Positions 14,613-22,325 of a stretch of 27,442 bases of DNA are shown here, in pieces. How positions within the stretch are numbered: position 1 is the first letter of the stretch; each line of letters opens with the position of its first letter. Origin of the DNA: CAZTDU01 sp050248795 (GTDB taxonomy: Bacteria; Pseudomonadota; Gammaproteobacteria; Burkholderiales; SG8-39); assembly GCA_050248795.1 (NCBI GenBank), contig JBFWRS010000042.1, positions 1-27,442 on the forward strand. Reading direction: 5' to 3'. Under the pieces are notes generated by a model that worked only from the letters and a program-made list of their open reading frames with translations, was not told where the DNA came from and did not search any database. Both the position numbers and the translations under genes were made by a program.

Positions 14613-15749
14613 CTACTTGCGCAGGGCTTTCACGTCGGCCGGTTGTACCGCGTCGCCGACCTTGTTGCCCCAGCTGTTGCGCGTGTAAGTGATCACCGCT
14701 GCAAGCTCTACGTCGCTCAACTGCTTGCCGAAGGCCGCCATCGCGGTGTTCGGCTTGCCGTTCAGCACCAGCGCGATCTGATCCGTCGACGGGCCGGCCA
14801 CCAGCTTGGAGCCGTCGAGCGCCGGGAATGCCGGCGGCATGCCCTTGCCGGTCGCCTGGTGGCAGGCGACGCAGTTGGCCGCGTATACCCTCTCGCCGCG
14901 GGCCTTCAGTTCATCGAGCGTGTACTGCTTGTTCGGGTCGTCCTGCTGCGCGGTGAGCGATTTCTTCTTGTCGCCGACCCATTTCGTGTACTCGTCCTGA
15001 GTCACCACGCGCACGACGATGGGCATGAAGCCATGGTCCTTGCCGCACAGCTCCACGCACTGGCCGCGGTAGGTTCCCGTCTTGTCGGCGCGGAACCAGG
15101 TGTCGCGGATGAACCCGGGGATCGCGTCCTGCTTCGCGGCAAGCGCCGGAATCCACCATGAATGGATGACGTCGCCGGCGGTCGTCAGCACGCGGACCTT
15201 CTTGCCGACCGGCACCACGACCTCGTTGTCGACTTCGAGCAGGTAGTTGTCGCCCTTGGCGGCCCGCCCCTCGATCTGGTCGCGCGGCGTCGCCAGCATG
15301 GAGAAGAAACGGATCCCCTCGCCTTCGCCCTTCAGGTAGTCGTAACCCCACTTCCACTGGTATCCGGTGGCCTTGATGGTGATGTCCGCGTTCGAGGTGT
15401 CCTTCTGCGACACCACGACCTTCGTCACCGGGATCGCGATGACGATGAGGATGATGAACGGAATCACCGTCCAGACAATCTCGACGGTGGTGTTCTCGTG
15501 GAACTGTGCCGCCTTGTGCCCGACCGACTTGCGATGCGCGTAGACCGACCAGAACATGAACCCGAACACGCCCACGAAGATCACCACGCAGACGACGGTG
15601 ATCATCTCGTGGAGCCAGTGGATGTCCGCGGCCATCTTCGAAGCCGCGGGCTGGAGGTTCCACTCGACCGCCATGGCCAGACCGCACCACCCGGCGACCA
15701 GCGCTGCGAGCGCCCAGCGCCCGGTCAGAGATGCCCACTTTCTAGCCAT
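14613..15749 (-). CDS. ctaC: Cytochrome c oxidase subunit II with fused C-terminal cytochrome c domain
   Basis: Subunit II accepts electrons at CuA and passes them to subunit I. The 378-residue protein has a signal peptide (about residues 1-27) and two membrane helices (about 48-70 and 89-113). The CuA domain has His196 and the ligand loop C231-V-E-L-C235 with His239 and Met242. A linker leads to a class I cytochrome c domain with haem motif CVACH at 293-297 and a candidate axial Met in the NTAMAAF segment. The fusion makes this a caa3-type enzyme that carries its own electron donor. AGGAG precedes the ATG by about 9 bases. It is the first core gene of the operon, after the DUF2244 gene. Confidence 0.97.
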   Translation of the reverse strand: MARKWASLTGRWALAALVAGWCGLAMAVEWNLQPAASKMAADIHWLHEMITVVCVVIFVGVFGFMFWSVYAHRKSVGHKAAQFHENTTVEIVWTVIPFIILIVIAIPVTKVVVSQKDTSNADITIKATGYQWKWGYDYLKGEGEGIRFFSMLATPRDQIEGRAAKGDNYLLEVDNEVVVPVGKKVRVLTTAGDVIHSWWIPALAAKQDAIPGFIRDTWFRADKTGTYRGQCVELCGKDHGFMPIVVRVVTQDEYTKWVGDKKKSLTAQQDDPNKQYTLDELKARGERVYAANCVACHQATGKGMPPAFPALDGSKLVAGPSTDQIALVLNGKPNTAMAAFGKQLSDVELAAVITYTRNSWGNKVGDAVQPADVKALRK

Positions 15750-15766
15750 CGTCGTACTCTCCTGAA

Positions 15767-16237
15767 TCAGCTCTTCAATCGCTTCGCGAGTTCGGCGCCG
15801 AATGCTGCGCGTGTGGGCGCGGCAAGGTGCCTGCCGATCTCGATCGTCCGTTCGCGGTCGCTAAGCACGAGTGCCGCGCCCCTGGTCATGCTTATGCGCG
15901 CCTCCCGCGCGGCGAATTCGTGTCGCGCGGTGCGCTCGGCCTCGGTGACCTCCACCGTCAGCCGTCCCTTCCCGAGCTCGATGCGCTCGCAATCCGACGC
16001 ATGGCGGCCGTTCAACAGGAACGCCAGCCCCAGCGCGGCAAGTTCGATCCCCGCGAACGGCAGGATCATCCACGCGCCAAGCATCGCAAAACCCGTCGCT
16101 ATGCCCAGCAGCACCAGCGCGGTCGCCATGAAGATCCTGAGCAGCGCCGCAGGCGATATCGAGCAGTTGCGTTTGAGGATGACGCGGAAACCGGATTCGC
16201 TGCCCTGAAACGCCAGTTCGCGTTGCGAGAGGTCCAT
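15767..16237 (-). CDS. DUF2244-type membrane protein upstream of the oxidase genes
   Basis: The product is about 156 residues with a polar N-terminus (SGFRVILKRNCSISP), two close membrane helices (residues about 36-75, including IFMATALVLLGIATGFAML and WMILPFAGIELAALGLAF) and a cytoplasmic C-terminal domain containing GRLTVEVTEAERT. This is the DUF2244 layout; the function is unknown, but members commonly precede oxidase genes in Alpha- and Betaproteobacteria. The ATG at 16237 is preferred; an ATG 11 codons upstream (16270) lies over a possible weak promoter (TTGTTC, 17 bases, TAATTT on the minus strand). It ends 17 bases before the ctaC ATG and is probably the first gene of that operon. Confidence 0.82.
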   Translation of the reverse strand: MDLSQRELAFQGSESGFRVILKRNCSISPAALLRIFMATALVLLGIATGFAMLGAWMILPFAGIELAALGLAFLLNGRHASDCERIELGKGRLTVEVTEAERTARHEFAAREARISMTRGAALVLSDRERTIEIGRHLAAPTRAAFGAELAKRLKS

Positions 16238-16293
16238 GTTGCCTGTGGAAAAGACCGCGTAAATTACCATACTCCGCGATGGGGAACAATCGA

Positions 16294-16319
16294 GAAACCC
16301 GAGGAAAATCCTCGGTTTC
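16294..16319 (-). terminator. Hairpin after bioC, probable terminator
   Basis: An 11-base-pair inverted repeat with a one-base bulge and three-base loop (minus strand: GAAACCGAGGA, TTT, TCCTCGGGTTTC) lies 16 bases after the bioC stop. The tail on the minus strand is only moderately T-rich (TCGATTGTT), so termination may be partial. It would separate amidase-bioC transcription from the DUF2244-oxidase operon that begins just downstream. Confidence 0.55.
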
Positions 16320-16334
16320 GCGCCTTGGTTCGCG

Positions 16335-17174
16335 TCAACGCGGCGTGCGCCTGAGCGCCCCCGCACTGATCAGCGCATGCCCGTCGGCATTGCGCCGCTG
16401 TGCCGGCTTCCACGCATGCCCGTAGATGATCTCGAACGAGATCGCGAGCCTGCCGTCGCGGCGACGCGCATCGAGCGCGCTCGCCAGTGCAGCGATGCGA
16501 TCGCGCCTTGCCAGCCCGCGCGAAGCCCGTGGCGCCAGCGCCGACTGCGCGCTCGCGCGCATGTCGGCAAGGAACGCGCGCGAATCGGCATAGGTAAGCG
16601 TGATGCGCTCCATGTCCATGACAGGATCTGCGAGGCCGCCGGCGACCAGAAGGTCGCCCAGGTCGTGCATGTCGAGGAACCCCGGCGGACGCGGCGCACC
16701 GAGCTCGATGAACGTGTCGGGTCCGTAGGCGCTGAACATCAGCAGCCCGCCGGTGTTCAGCACGCGCGCGAACTCGCGCAGCGCGCACGCGGGATCCGCG
16801 GTCCAGTGCAGCGCAAGGTTGGACCAGACCAGATCGACCGCCTCGGCCCCCACGGGCAGCCTGCAGATGTCGGCGCACACCGCGAGAGGGGAACGTGCGC
16901 GAAGCCGCTCGACAAAGCCCGCGGCGCGGCGCGCCTGCTTCAGCATCCCGGCGGAGTGGTCGACGGCAACGATCGCTGCACGCGGATAGCGCCGCGCCAG
17001 CGCGCGCGCATCCCTGCCGGTACCGGCGCCGGCGTCCAGCACGCGCGTCGGGGAAATCCGGACGTAGTCCAGCCGCTGGAGCATGCGATCCGCCACTTCT
17101 GCGTCCAGGCCCGCCGTCGCCTCGTAGCCGGGCGCGGCGCGGTCGAAGCGCCGGCGTAGCGCCGCGGAGCTCAC
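16335..17174 (-). CDS. bioC: Malonyl-[acyl-carrier protein] O-methyltransferase BioC
   Basis: BioC methylates the free carboxyl of malonyl-ACP so that fatty-acid synthesis can build pimeloyl-ACP methyl ester for biotin. The 279-residue protein begins MSSAALRRRFDRAAPGYEAT, the BioC start with the conserved R-R-x-F-x-x-A-A-x-x-Y pattern. The SAM-binding loop is VLDAGAGTGRDA near residue 47; DLVWSNLALHWTADP and the later GPDTFIELGAPRPP and HDLGDLLVAGG are typical of BioC. The GTG start overlaps the amidase stop as GTGA, so the two genes are translationally coupled. No biotin esterase (BioH type) is found in the window. Confidence 0.92.
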   Translation of the reverse strand: MSSAALRRRFDRAAPGYEATAGLDAEVADRMLQRLDYVRISPTRVLDAGAGTGRDARALARRYPRAAIVAVDHSAGMLKQARRAAGFVERLRARSPLAVCADICRLPVGAEAVDLVWSNLALHWTADPACALREFARVLNTGGLLMFSAYGPDTFIELGAPRPPGFLDMHDLGDLLVAGGLADPVMDMERITLTYADSRAFLADMRASAQSALAPRASRGLARRDRIAALASALDARRRDGRLAISFEIIYGHAWKPAQRRNADGHALISAGALRRTPR

Positions 17175-18514
17175 GCCGGAGCGAGCGCCCCTTCGATCGC
17201 CGCCGCAACCGCGAGCGTGCGGCGATCGCTCATCGCCGTCCCGCAGACTGCCAGCCCGACCGGCGCGGTCCCCGGCGCCTGGCACGGCAGCGTGGCGGCG
17301 CAACCATCGAGAAAGTTTATGAGACCAACATTGCGGAAGATGCGTGCGTTCCAGCGAAAGTAATCCTCGTCGCTGCGCGTGGCCTCCGCGATGCCGGGCG
17401 CAACACAGGGCACGGTCGGCATGAGGATCGCATCGAATGGCGCGGCAGCAGCCTCCACCTCGCCGATGTACGCGGCCCTGAGTCCGATCAGCTCGACGTA
17501 GTCCGCCGCGCTCAGGTCTTGTCCCAGCGCGACGCGCCTGCCGACACGAGGATCGTACTCGTCCAGCCGCGCGAGCCAGGGCTTGTGGATGGCGTAGGCC
17601 TCGGCGCCCGCGAAGCCGCCGGCCTTGAAGTATTCCGCCTGCCGGTCGAACGCCGGCATCGGCAGCTCGGTCAGCAGTGCGCCCGCCTTGCCGAGCGCGG
17701 CAAGCGCCGTCTCGAATGCGCGCGCCACCGCGGTATCGAGATCCTCGAGCACGCTCGACCGCGGCAGCATCAGGCGCAGGCCCCGCACCGGCATCGCCGG
17801 CAGTTCGCCCGCGGGCTCAGCCGCGAGCACCGCGTCCGCGGCCGCGCAGCACGCCACCGAGTTCGCGAGCGGCCCGACCGAGTCCAGCGTGGTGGACAGC
17901 GGAAACGCGCCCTCGCGCGGCGTACGGCGCGCGGTCGGCTTGAAGCCCGTGACGCCGCACAGCGCCGAGGGCACGCGGATCGAGCCGCGCGTATCAGTGC
18001 CGAGCGCGATCGCGCACATGCCGTCGGCCTGCGCTACCGCCGCACCCGAAGAAGATCCGCCGGGCACCCTGCCGGTCGCCCGGTCATGCGGATTCTTCGG
18101 CGTGCCGTAGTGCGGGTTCGCACCGACCACGCCGAAGGCGAACTCCACCATGTTGGTGCGCCCGACGATCACCGCGCCGGCTGCGCGCAGGCGCGCAACC
18201 GCAGGTGCGTCTGCCGTGGCCGGGGCGGCGTCGGCAAGGATCTTCGACCCGGCACGCGTGACGTCGCCGCCGACGTCGAAGAGGTCCTTCACCGAAACCG
18301 GCAGGCCCTCCAGCCTGGAGCGCACGATGCCGGCACGGCGCAGCCGGTCTGAATGATCCGCCTCCGCGCGCGCGGTGTCTGCATAGACCTTGATGAACGC
18401 CCGCGTGCCCTCACCCGCGGGATCCGCGATGCGCGCGAGCGCGCGATCCACGAGTTCGCGGCTCGTGATGTTGCCGGCAGCCAGGTCTGCCGCTAGCTGT
18501 TGCACCGTCTTCAT
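17171..18514 (-). CDS. Amidase-signature family hydrolase
   Basis: This 447-residue enzyme belongs to the amidase-signature superfamily, which cleaves amides or esters with a Ser-cisSer-Lys triad. The catalytic Lys is in LPVSVKDLFDV near residue 75. The Ser-rich loop is GRVPGGSSSGAAVA, and DTRGSIRVPSALCGVTGFKPT (two halves of one motif) holds the nucleophile Ser; an Arg stands where many members have Gly before GS. The C-terminal part shows MPTVPCVAP and GLINFLDGCAATLPC. The substrate cannot be read from sequence; GatA is unlikely since no gatB or gatC is present. It is directly coupled to bioC and starts 30 bases from divergent comF. Confidence 0.88.
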   Translation of the reverse strand: MKTVQQLAADLAAGNITSRELVDRALARIADPAGEGTRAFIKVYADTARAEADHSDRLRRAGIVRSRLEGLPVSVKDLFDVGGDVTRAGSKILADAAPATADAPAVARLRAAGAVIVGRTNMVEFAFGVVGANPHYGTPKNPHDRATGRVPGGSSSGAAVAQADGMCAIALGTDTRGSIRVPSALCGVTGFKPTARRTPREGAFPLSTTLDSVGPLANSVACCAAADAVLAAEPAGELPAMPVRGLRLMLPRSSVLEDLDTAVARAFETALAALGKAGALLTELPMPAFDRQAEYFKAGGFAGAEAYAIHKPWLARLDEYDPRVGRRVALGQDLSAADYVELIGLRAAYIGEVEAAAAPFDAILMPTVPCVAPGIAEATRSDEDYFRWNARIFRNVGLINFLDGCAATLPCQAPGTAPVGLAVCGTAMSDRRTLAVAAAIEGALAPA

Positions 18515-18544
18515 CGTTGAAGTCTAGCGCGTCTATCATCGTGC

Positions 18545-19249
18545 ATGTTCGGCCGGACATGGCACGCGATCTCGGGAGTGCTCTTTGGCGGCAGCTGCTT
18601 CCTCTGCCGCGGCCGTGCGGCCGGCCGCGCACTTTGTCCCGGTTGCGACGCGGACCTGCCGCGCGCGCCCGCCGAGCGCTGCCCGAGTTGCGCGCTCGCC
18701 TCCACGGGGTCGCGCGTCTGCGGCCGCTGCCTTGCCGAACCGCCGCAGTTCGACGCGACTTCGGCGGCGCTGGCGTTCAGGTTCCCCGCCGACGTGCTCG
18801 TGCATGCGCTGAAGTATCGCGGCGAGATCGCGCTCGCCGCATTCGCTGCAGAGTTGCTCGCTGCGTGCGTCGACGCGGGCGATCGGGTCGCCGCGCTGGT
18901 CCCAGTGCCGCTGTCGGCGGCACGCCTGCGCGAGCGCGGCTACAACCAGTCGATGGAGGTCGCGCGCCACCTGGCACGCATGCGCGGCATCCGGCTCGCC
19001 GCGGAACTCTGCGAGCGCGTGCGCGACACGGCGCCGCAGATGGAGCTGCCGCTTGCGGATCGCAGGCGCAACGTGCGGGGCGCGTTCCGCTGCCCGGCCG
19101 CGCTTCCCGAAGGCACCATCGTGCTGCTGGACGACGTCATGACGACCGGCGCGACGCTCGACGAGATCGCCGGCACCATGAAGCGCGCCGGCGCCAGGCG
19201 CGTCGTCAACTGGGTGCTTGCACGCACCCCGCCGCCGGGCGATGTTTGA
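18545..19249 (+). CDS. comF: ComF family phosphoribosyltransferase-like protein
   Basis: ComF proteins are type I phosphoribosyltransferase-fold proteins that act in natural transformation, downstream of DNA uptake, in species where they have been studied. The 234-residue product has an N-terminal Cys-rich zinc-binding part (CFLCRG, LCPGC, CPSC, CGRC) and a PRTase domain with VPVPLSAARLRERGYNQS and the PRPP loop VLLDDVMTTGATL near residue 195. Both are diagnostic for ComF. It overlaps trmL by eight bases. Position beside bioC, though on the opposite strand, is common in betaproteobacteria. TATCAT seven bases before the start is a possible -10 but is not convincing. Confidence 0.9.
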   Translation: MFGRTWHAISGVLFGGSCFLCRGRAAGRALCPGCDADLPRAPAERCPSCALASTGSRVCGRCLAEPPQFDATSAALAFRFPADVLVHALKYRGEIALAAFAAELLAACVDAGDRVAALVPVPLSAARLRERGYNQSMEVARHLARMRGIRLAAELCERVRDTAPQMELPLADRRRNVRGAFRCPAALPEGTIVLLDDVMTTGATLDEIAGTMKRAGARRVVNWVLARTPPPGDV

Positions 19250-19706
19250 GATCGTGCTGCACGCGCCGGAGATTCCCCCGAACGCGGGGAACGTGATCCG
19301 GCTCGCCGCGAACACCGGCGCCCGCCTGCACCTGGTGGAACCGCTGGGCTTCTCGATGGACGACCGCCAGCTGCGACGCGCAGGCCTCGATTACCACGAG
19401 CTTGCCTGCGTCCTCGTGCACGCGGACTGGGAATCGTGCCAGTCCGCACTGGGTGCACGCAGGATGTTCGCGCTGTCTACGCGGGCGACGCGCAACTACG
19501 CCGACGTCCGCTACCGCGCGGGCGACGCGTTCGTATTCGGTGCGGAAACCCGCGGCCTGCCCGATGCCGTGCTGTCGGGATTTCCTGCCGACGCGCGCCT
19601 GCGGCTGCCGATGCGGCCCGGAAACCGCAGCCTGAACCTGTCGAACGCGGTAGCCGCGGTGGTGTTCGAGGCCTGGCGCCAGTGCGGTTTCGCCGGCGCT
19701 GGATGA
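19242..19706 (+). CDS. trmL: tRNA (cytidine/uridine-2'-O-)-methyltransferase TrmL
   Basis: TrmL methylates the 2'-hydroxyl of wobble nucleotide 34 in leucine tRNAs. The 154-residue protein (157 in E. coli) is a minimal SPOUT knot methyltransferase. It starts MFEIVLHAPEIPPNAGNVIR, with the conserved P-x-x-x-N-x-G-N-x-x-R. The C-terminal knot has FGAETRGLPDAVL and LPMRPGNRSLNLSNAVAAV, which bind SAM. The ATG at 19242 gives the standard N-terminus and overlaps the comF end; an upstream start at 19218 was rejected. It ends 16 bases from the convergent gpsA stop. Confidence 0.95.
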   Translation: MFEIVLHAPEIPPNAGNVIRLAANTGARLHLVEPLGFSMDDRQLRRAGLDYHELACVLVHADWESCQSALGARRMFALSTRATRNYADVRYRAGDAFVFGAETRGLPDAVLSGFPADARLRLPMRPGNRSLNLSNAVAAVVFEAWRQCGFAGAG

Positions 19707-19722
19707 CGCGCCGGCCGAGGCC

Positions 19723-20718
19723 TCATTCCGATTTCGGATCGCGCGCGAGCAGGCTGTCGACCGCGCCCGGGGCGCTCAGGCTGCCCTCGAGCACGCCGGC
19801 AACCGCCTCGCTGATCGGCATGTCGACGCCGCGCGAGCGCGCGAGCGTCACCACCTCGCGGGCGGTACGCACGCCTTCGGCGACATGGCCGAGCTGCGCG
19901 AGGATCCGCTGCAGCGGCTCGCCGCGCGCGAGCGCGAGGCCGACCCGCCGGTTGCGCGACAGGTCTCCCGTCGAGGTGAGGATGAGGTCCCCCACGCCGG
20001 CGAGCCCGAGGAAGGTCTCGGGCGCGCCGCCCAGCGCGGTACCGAGGCGCGCGATCTCCGCCAGCCCGCGGGTGATCAGCGCGGCGCGCGCGTTCTGGCC
20101 CAGCCCGAGCCCGTCGGAGATGCCGACCGCGATTGCCATCACGTTCTTGACCGCGCCGCCGACTTCGACGCCGACAAGATCGTCGCTGTAGTAGACGCGC
20201 ATGCGCCCGCCATGCAGCAGTTGCGCCGCGCGCTGCGCGAAGCCGGCATCGCGTGACGCCAGCGTGAGCGCGCAGGGCAAACCCTGCGCCACCTCGATGG
20301 CAAAGGACGGGCCGGACAGTGCGCCGCAAGGCATGTCCGGCGCAAGCGTGGCTTCCGCGATCTGGTGCGCAAGCAGCCCGGAGCCCTGCTCGAGGCCCTT
20401 GCACAACCACACCAGCGGCGTCCGCGAACCGGCGCTACCTGCGGCCTGCAGCGTCTGGCGCAGTCCCGCCACCGGCGTCGCCACCAGCGCGAGCGCAGCG
20501 CCTGCTAGTGCCTGGCGCAGGTCGCTGCAGACTTCGACGCCCGACGGGATCGCGGCGCCGGGCAGGTAGCGCGCGTTGCACCGCGCGCGGCCGATCCCGG
20601 CCGCCTGCGCGGGATCTCGGCACCACAGTCGAACTTGATGTCGCGGCGACAGCGCGCATGCGATTGCGGTGCCCCAGGCGCCCGCGCCGAGAACCGCGAT
20701 CCTGGCCGGCCCGCTCAG
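19723..20718 (-). CDS. gpsA: NAD(P)-dependent glycerol-3-phosphate dehydrogenase with a probable CTG start
   Basis: GpsA reduces dihydroxyacetone phosphate to glycerol-3-phosphate for phospholipid synthesis. About 331 residues are encoded. The Rossmann loop IAVLGAGAWGTAIA comes at the very start, LWCRD follows, then SGPSFAIEVAQG, the catalytic Lys in GGAVKNVMAIAVG, and GLAGVGDLILTSTG. The frame has no ATG, GTG or TTG between the Rossmann motif and an ATG at 20937, which lies inside secB-SH3 territory and would add 73 unrelated residues. A CTG at 20718 overlaps the stop of the SH3 gene as CTGA, exactly where coupled starts lie elsewhere in this operon. It would give (M)SGPARIAVLGAG, the normal family length. 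Function is certain; the start is inferred. Confidence 0.93.
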   Translation of the reverse strand: MSGPARIAVLGAGAWGTAIACALSPRHQVRLWCRDPAQAAGIGRARCNARYLPGAAIPSGVEVCSDLRQALAGAALALVATPVAGLRQTLQAAGSAGSRTPLVWLCKGLEQGSGLLAHQIAEATLAPDMPCGALSGPSFAIEVAQGLPCALTLASRDAGFAQRAAQLLHGGRMRVYYSDDLVGVEVGGAVKNVMAIAVGISDGLGLGQNARAALITRGLAEIARLGTALGGAPETFLGLAGVGDLILTSTGDLSRNRRVGLALARGEPLQRILAQLGHVAEGVRTAREVVTLARSRGVDMPISEAVAGVLEGSLSAPGAVDSLLARDPKSE

Positions 20719-21149
20719 ATACCCCAGACCTGGCTGGCGCGCACGAAGCCGGCGGCGCCATCGGCATGCCGCACGCGCACCCAGCCGTCGGCTGCGGGCT
20801 CCGCCACCTCCAGCGCGACGTTCTCCTGCGCCGAGAACACCACCGGCGCCGTGTCGTCGCTGCGTGCGCGCACCGTGGCGACCGGCGCGGTGACGATCAC
20901 CATGCGCTTCTCGGAAAGCGCCTTGCGCTCTATCCACGACAGCGCGCCGGCGTGGTCGCGCACCTTGACCCAGGCGTCGAGGTTGACGATGACTTCCAGC
21001 GGGTAGTTCCGCGACACCACGTAGACCGGCTTGGCGGCGCGCGACGGCGCATCGAACAGCACCGCGCCATGCTCGCTCACGGAACGGAAATCGGCCGCGT
21101 GCGCGAGGCCCGCGGCAAGCGCCGCAGCGGCGAGCGCGGCCGCGCGCAT
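20715..21149 (-). CDS. Exported SH3-domain protein
   Basis: The 144-residue product has a signal peptide (MRAAALAAAALAAGLAHAAD, cleavage after AHA) and two bacterial SH3-like repeats. The first runs from KPVYVVSRNYPLEVI to VRDHAGALSWIERKAL, the second from VRARSDDTAPVVFSAQENV to VRHADGAAGFVRASQVWG. Periplasmic SH3 domains of this kind usually bind peptidoglycan or peptides. Members of this type lie between gpsA and secB in betaproteobacteria and have no established role. Its ATG shares its A with the secB stop (TGATG) and its stop overlaps the gpsA CTG. Confidence 0.85.
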   Translation of the reverse strand: MRAAALAAAALAAGLAHAADFRSVSEHGAVLFDAPSRAAKPVYVVSRNYPLEVIVNLDAWVKVRDHAGALSWIERKALSEKRMVIVTAPVATVRARSDDTAPVVFSAQENVALEVAEPAADGWVRVRHADGAAGFVRASQVWGI

Positions 21150-21610
21150 CACTGGGCGACCTCGATGCGCGGCGCGGCGCCCTGTTGCGCGCGCTGCTGA
21201 TACAGCGCCTCGAAGGACACCGGGGCCAGCAGCACCGGCGGAAAACCGCCGCGCGTGATCAGGTCGGAAATCGCCTCGCGCACGTACGGGTAGAGGATCG
21301 TCGGGCACGCGATGCCGAGCAGCGGATCGAGGTCCTCCGCCGGAACATTGCGGATGGCGAAGATCCCGGCCTGCGCCGCTTCGGCGAGGAACATCGTCTT
21401 GTCGCCCGCCTTCGCCGTCACGGTCACCGTGACGACGCACTCGTAGTAGCCGTCGGCGAACTGCGACGCCTGGTTGTTGACCTGCACTTCGAGCTGCGGG
21501 CCCTCGGCCTGCATGAAGATCTGCGGCGCATTCGGGATCTCAAGCGAAATGTCCTTGATGTAGATCTTCTCGATCTGGAATGCGGGTTCCTGCGATTCGG
21601 CTTCAGCCAT
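21149..21610 (-). CDS. secB: Protein-export chaperone SecB
   Basis: SecB holds preproteins unfolded and hands them to SecA. The 153-residue protein (155 in E. coli) contains FQIEKIYIKDISLEIPNAPQ near its start. EVQVNNQASQFADGYYECVV and ACPTILYPYVREAISDLITRGGFPPVLLAPVSFEALY (read in shorter parts) are the strongly conserved tetramer core and peptide-binding segment. GGAG lies 7 bases before the ATG. It sits between grxC and the SH3 gene in one operon; grxC-secB-gpsA is widely conserved in Proteobacteria. Confidence 0.97.
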   Translation of the reverse strand: MAEAESQEPAFQIEKIYIKDISLEIPNAPQIFMQAEGPQLEVQVNNQASQFADGYYECVVTVTVTAKAGDKTMFLAEAAQAGIFAIRNVPAEDLDPLLGIACPTILYPYVREAISDLITRGGFPPVLLAPVSFEALYQQRAQQGAAPRIEVAQ

Positions 21611-21642
21611 GGGTGCTCCGGTGGGTTGATGGGGGTGCGGGT

Positions 21643-21900
21643 TCAGCCGCGCAGCAGTTCGTCCAGGCGCCCTTCGCCGTCAAGGTCGTGCAGGTCGTCG
21701 CAGCCGCCGATGTGCTGCTCGCCGATCCAGATCTGCGGCACCGTGTGCCGGCCGGACCTGCGCTTCATCTCGTCGCGCCGCGCAGGCTCGAGGTCGACGC
21801 GGATCTTCTCGAGGTCGCTTACGCCCTTGGAGGCGAGCAGGCGCTCCGCCGACCGGCAATAGGGACATGCGTCCGTGCAGTACATCACTACGTGTGCCAT
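21643..21900 (-). CDS. grxC: Glutaredoxin 3
   Basis: This 85-residue glutaredoxin reduces disulfides and glutathionylated proteins using glutathione. It begins MAHVVMYCTDACPYCRSAER with the dithiol active site CPYC. HTVPQIWIGEQHIGGCDDL contains the cis-Pro loop TVPQ and the glutathione-binding GGCDD segment. A GGAGAAG ribosome-binding site lies within the end of the rhodanese gene, one base upstream of whose stop the ATG ends. A longer frame to 21954 is possible but would add 18 unrelated residues. Pairing with a rhodanese and an ArsR sensor suggests a thiol/persulfide handling role. Confidence 0.95.
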   Translation of the reverse strand: MAHVVMYCTDACPYCRSAERLLASKGVSDLEKIRVDLEPARRDEMKRRSGRHTVPQIWIGEQHIGGCDDLHDLDGEGRLDELLRG

Positions 21901-21901
21901 C

Positions 21902-22309
21902 TCACTTCTCCACCGGCAGGCCGGCCTGCTTCCACGCGACGAATCCGCCGGCAAGGTTGACTGCGCGCTCGAAGCCCTTTGCCTTCAGCACCGACACCGC
22001 GGTGCCCGACCGGTTGCCGGTCTCGCAACTGAGGATGATCGGCCGGGACTTGTGCTTCTGCAGGTCGGCGGCGCGCGCCTCGAGCTGCGACAGCGGGATG
22101 TTCCTCGCGCCGAGGATGTGGCCGTTCGCGAACTCGGCGGGCTCGCGCACGTCTACCACCACCGCATCCTCGCGATTGATGAGTCGCGTGGCTTCCGTGG
22201 TGTCCACGCGCGGCCCGCCGGCGCCGCCGCGCAGCATCGGATACAGCAGCATCGCCCCGGAGATCACCGCAATGGCGACGAGAAAGATGTTGTTGATGAT
22301 GAAATCCAT
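21902..22309 (-). CDS. Membrane-anchored single-domain rhodanese
   Basis: Rhodaneses move sulfane sulfur as an enzyme-bound Cys persulfide. The 135-residue protein has an N-terminal membrane helix (residues about 4-26, IINNIFLVAIAVISGAMLLY) and a rhodanese domain: AVVVDVREPAEFANGHILGA, then the active loop CETGNRSG with the catalytic Cys intact, and GFERAVNLAGGFVAWKQAG. It resembles E. coli YgaP in pairing a membrane segment with a rhodanese and being encoded next to a BigR/YgaV-type ArsR regulator, though YgaP has its helices at the C-terminus. It starts 16 bases after arsR. Confidence 0.92.
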   Translation of the reverse strand: MDFIINNIFLVAIAVISGAMLLYPMLRGGAGGPRVDTTEATRLINREDAVVVDVREPAEFANGHILGARNIPLSQLEARAADLQKHKSRPIILSCETGNRSGTAVSVLKAKGFERAVNLAGGFVAWKQAGLPVEK

Positions 22310-22325
22310 GGCGTTCCCAGGGGTC

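Noticed and set aside
13650..15161. 503-codon open frame on the plus strand across ctaD and ctaC
   Set aside because: It is antisense to two clearly real oxidase genes, has a His/Arg/Asp-rich composition typical of reversed high-GC coding sequence, and shows no known motif.
18515..18544. TATCAT and TAGACT as divergent -10 elements between amidase and comF
   Set aside because: Matches are weak (four or five of six) with no -35, and such hexamers are expected by chance in a 30-base spacer.
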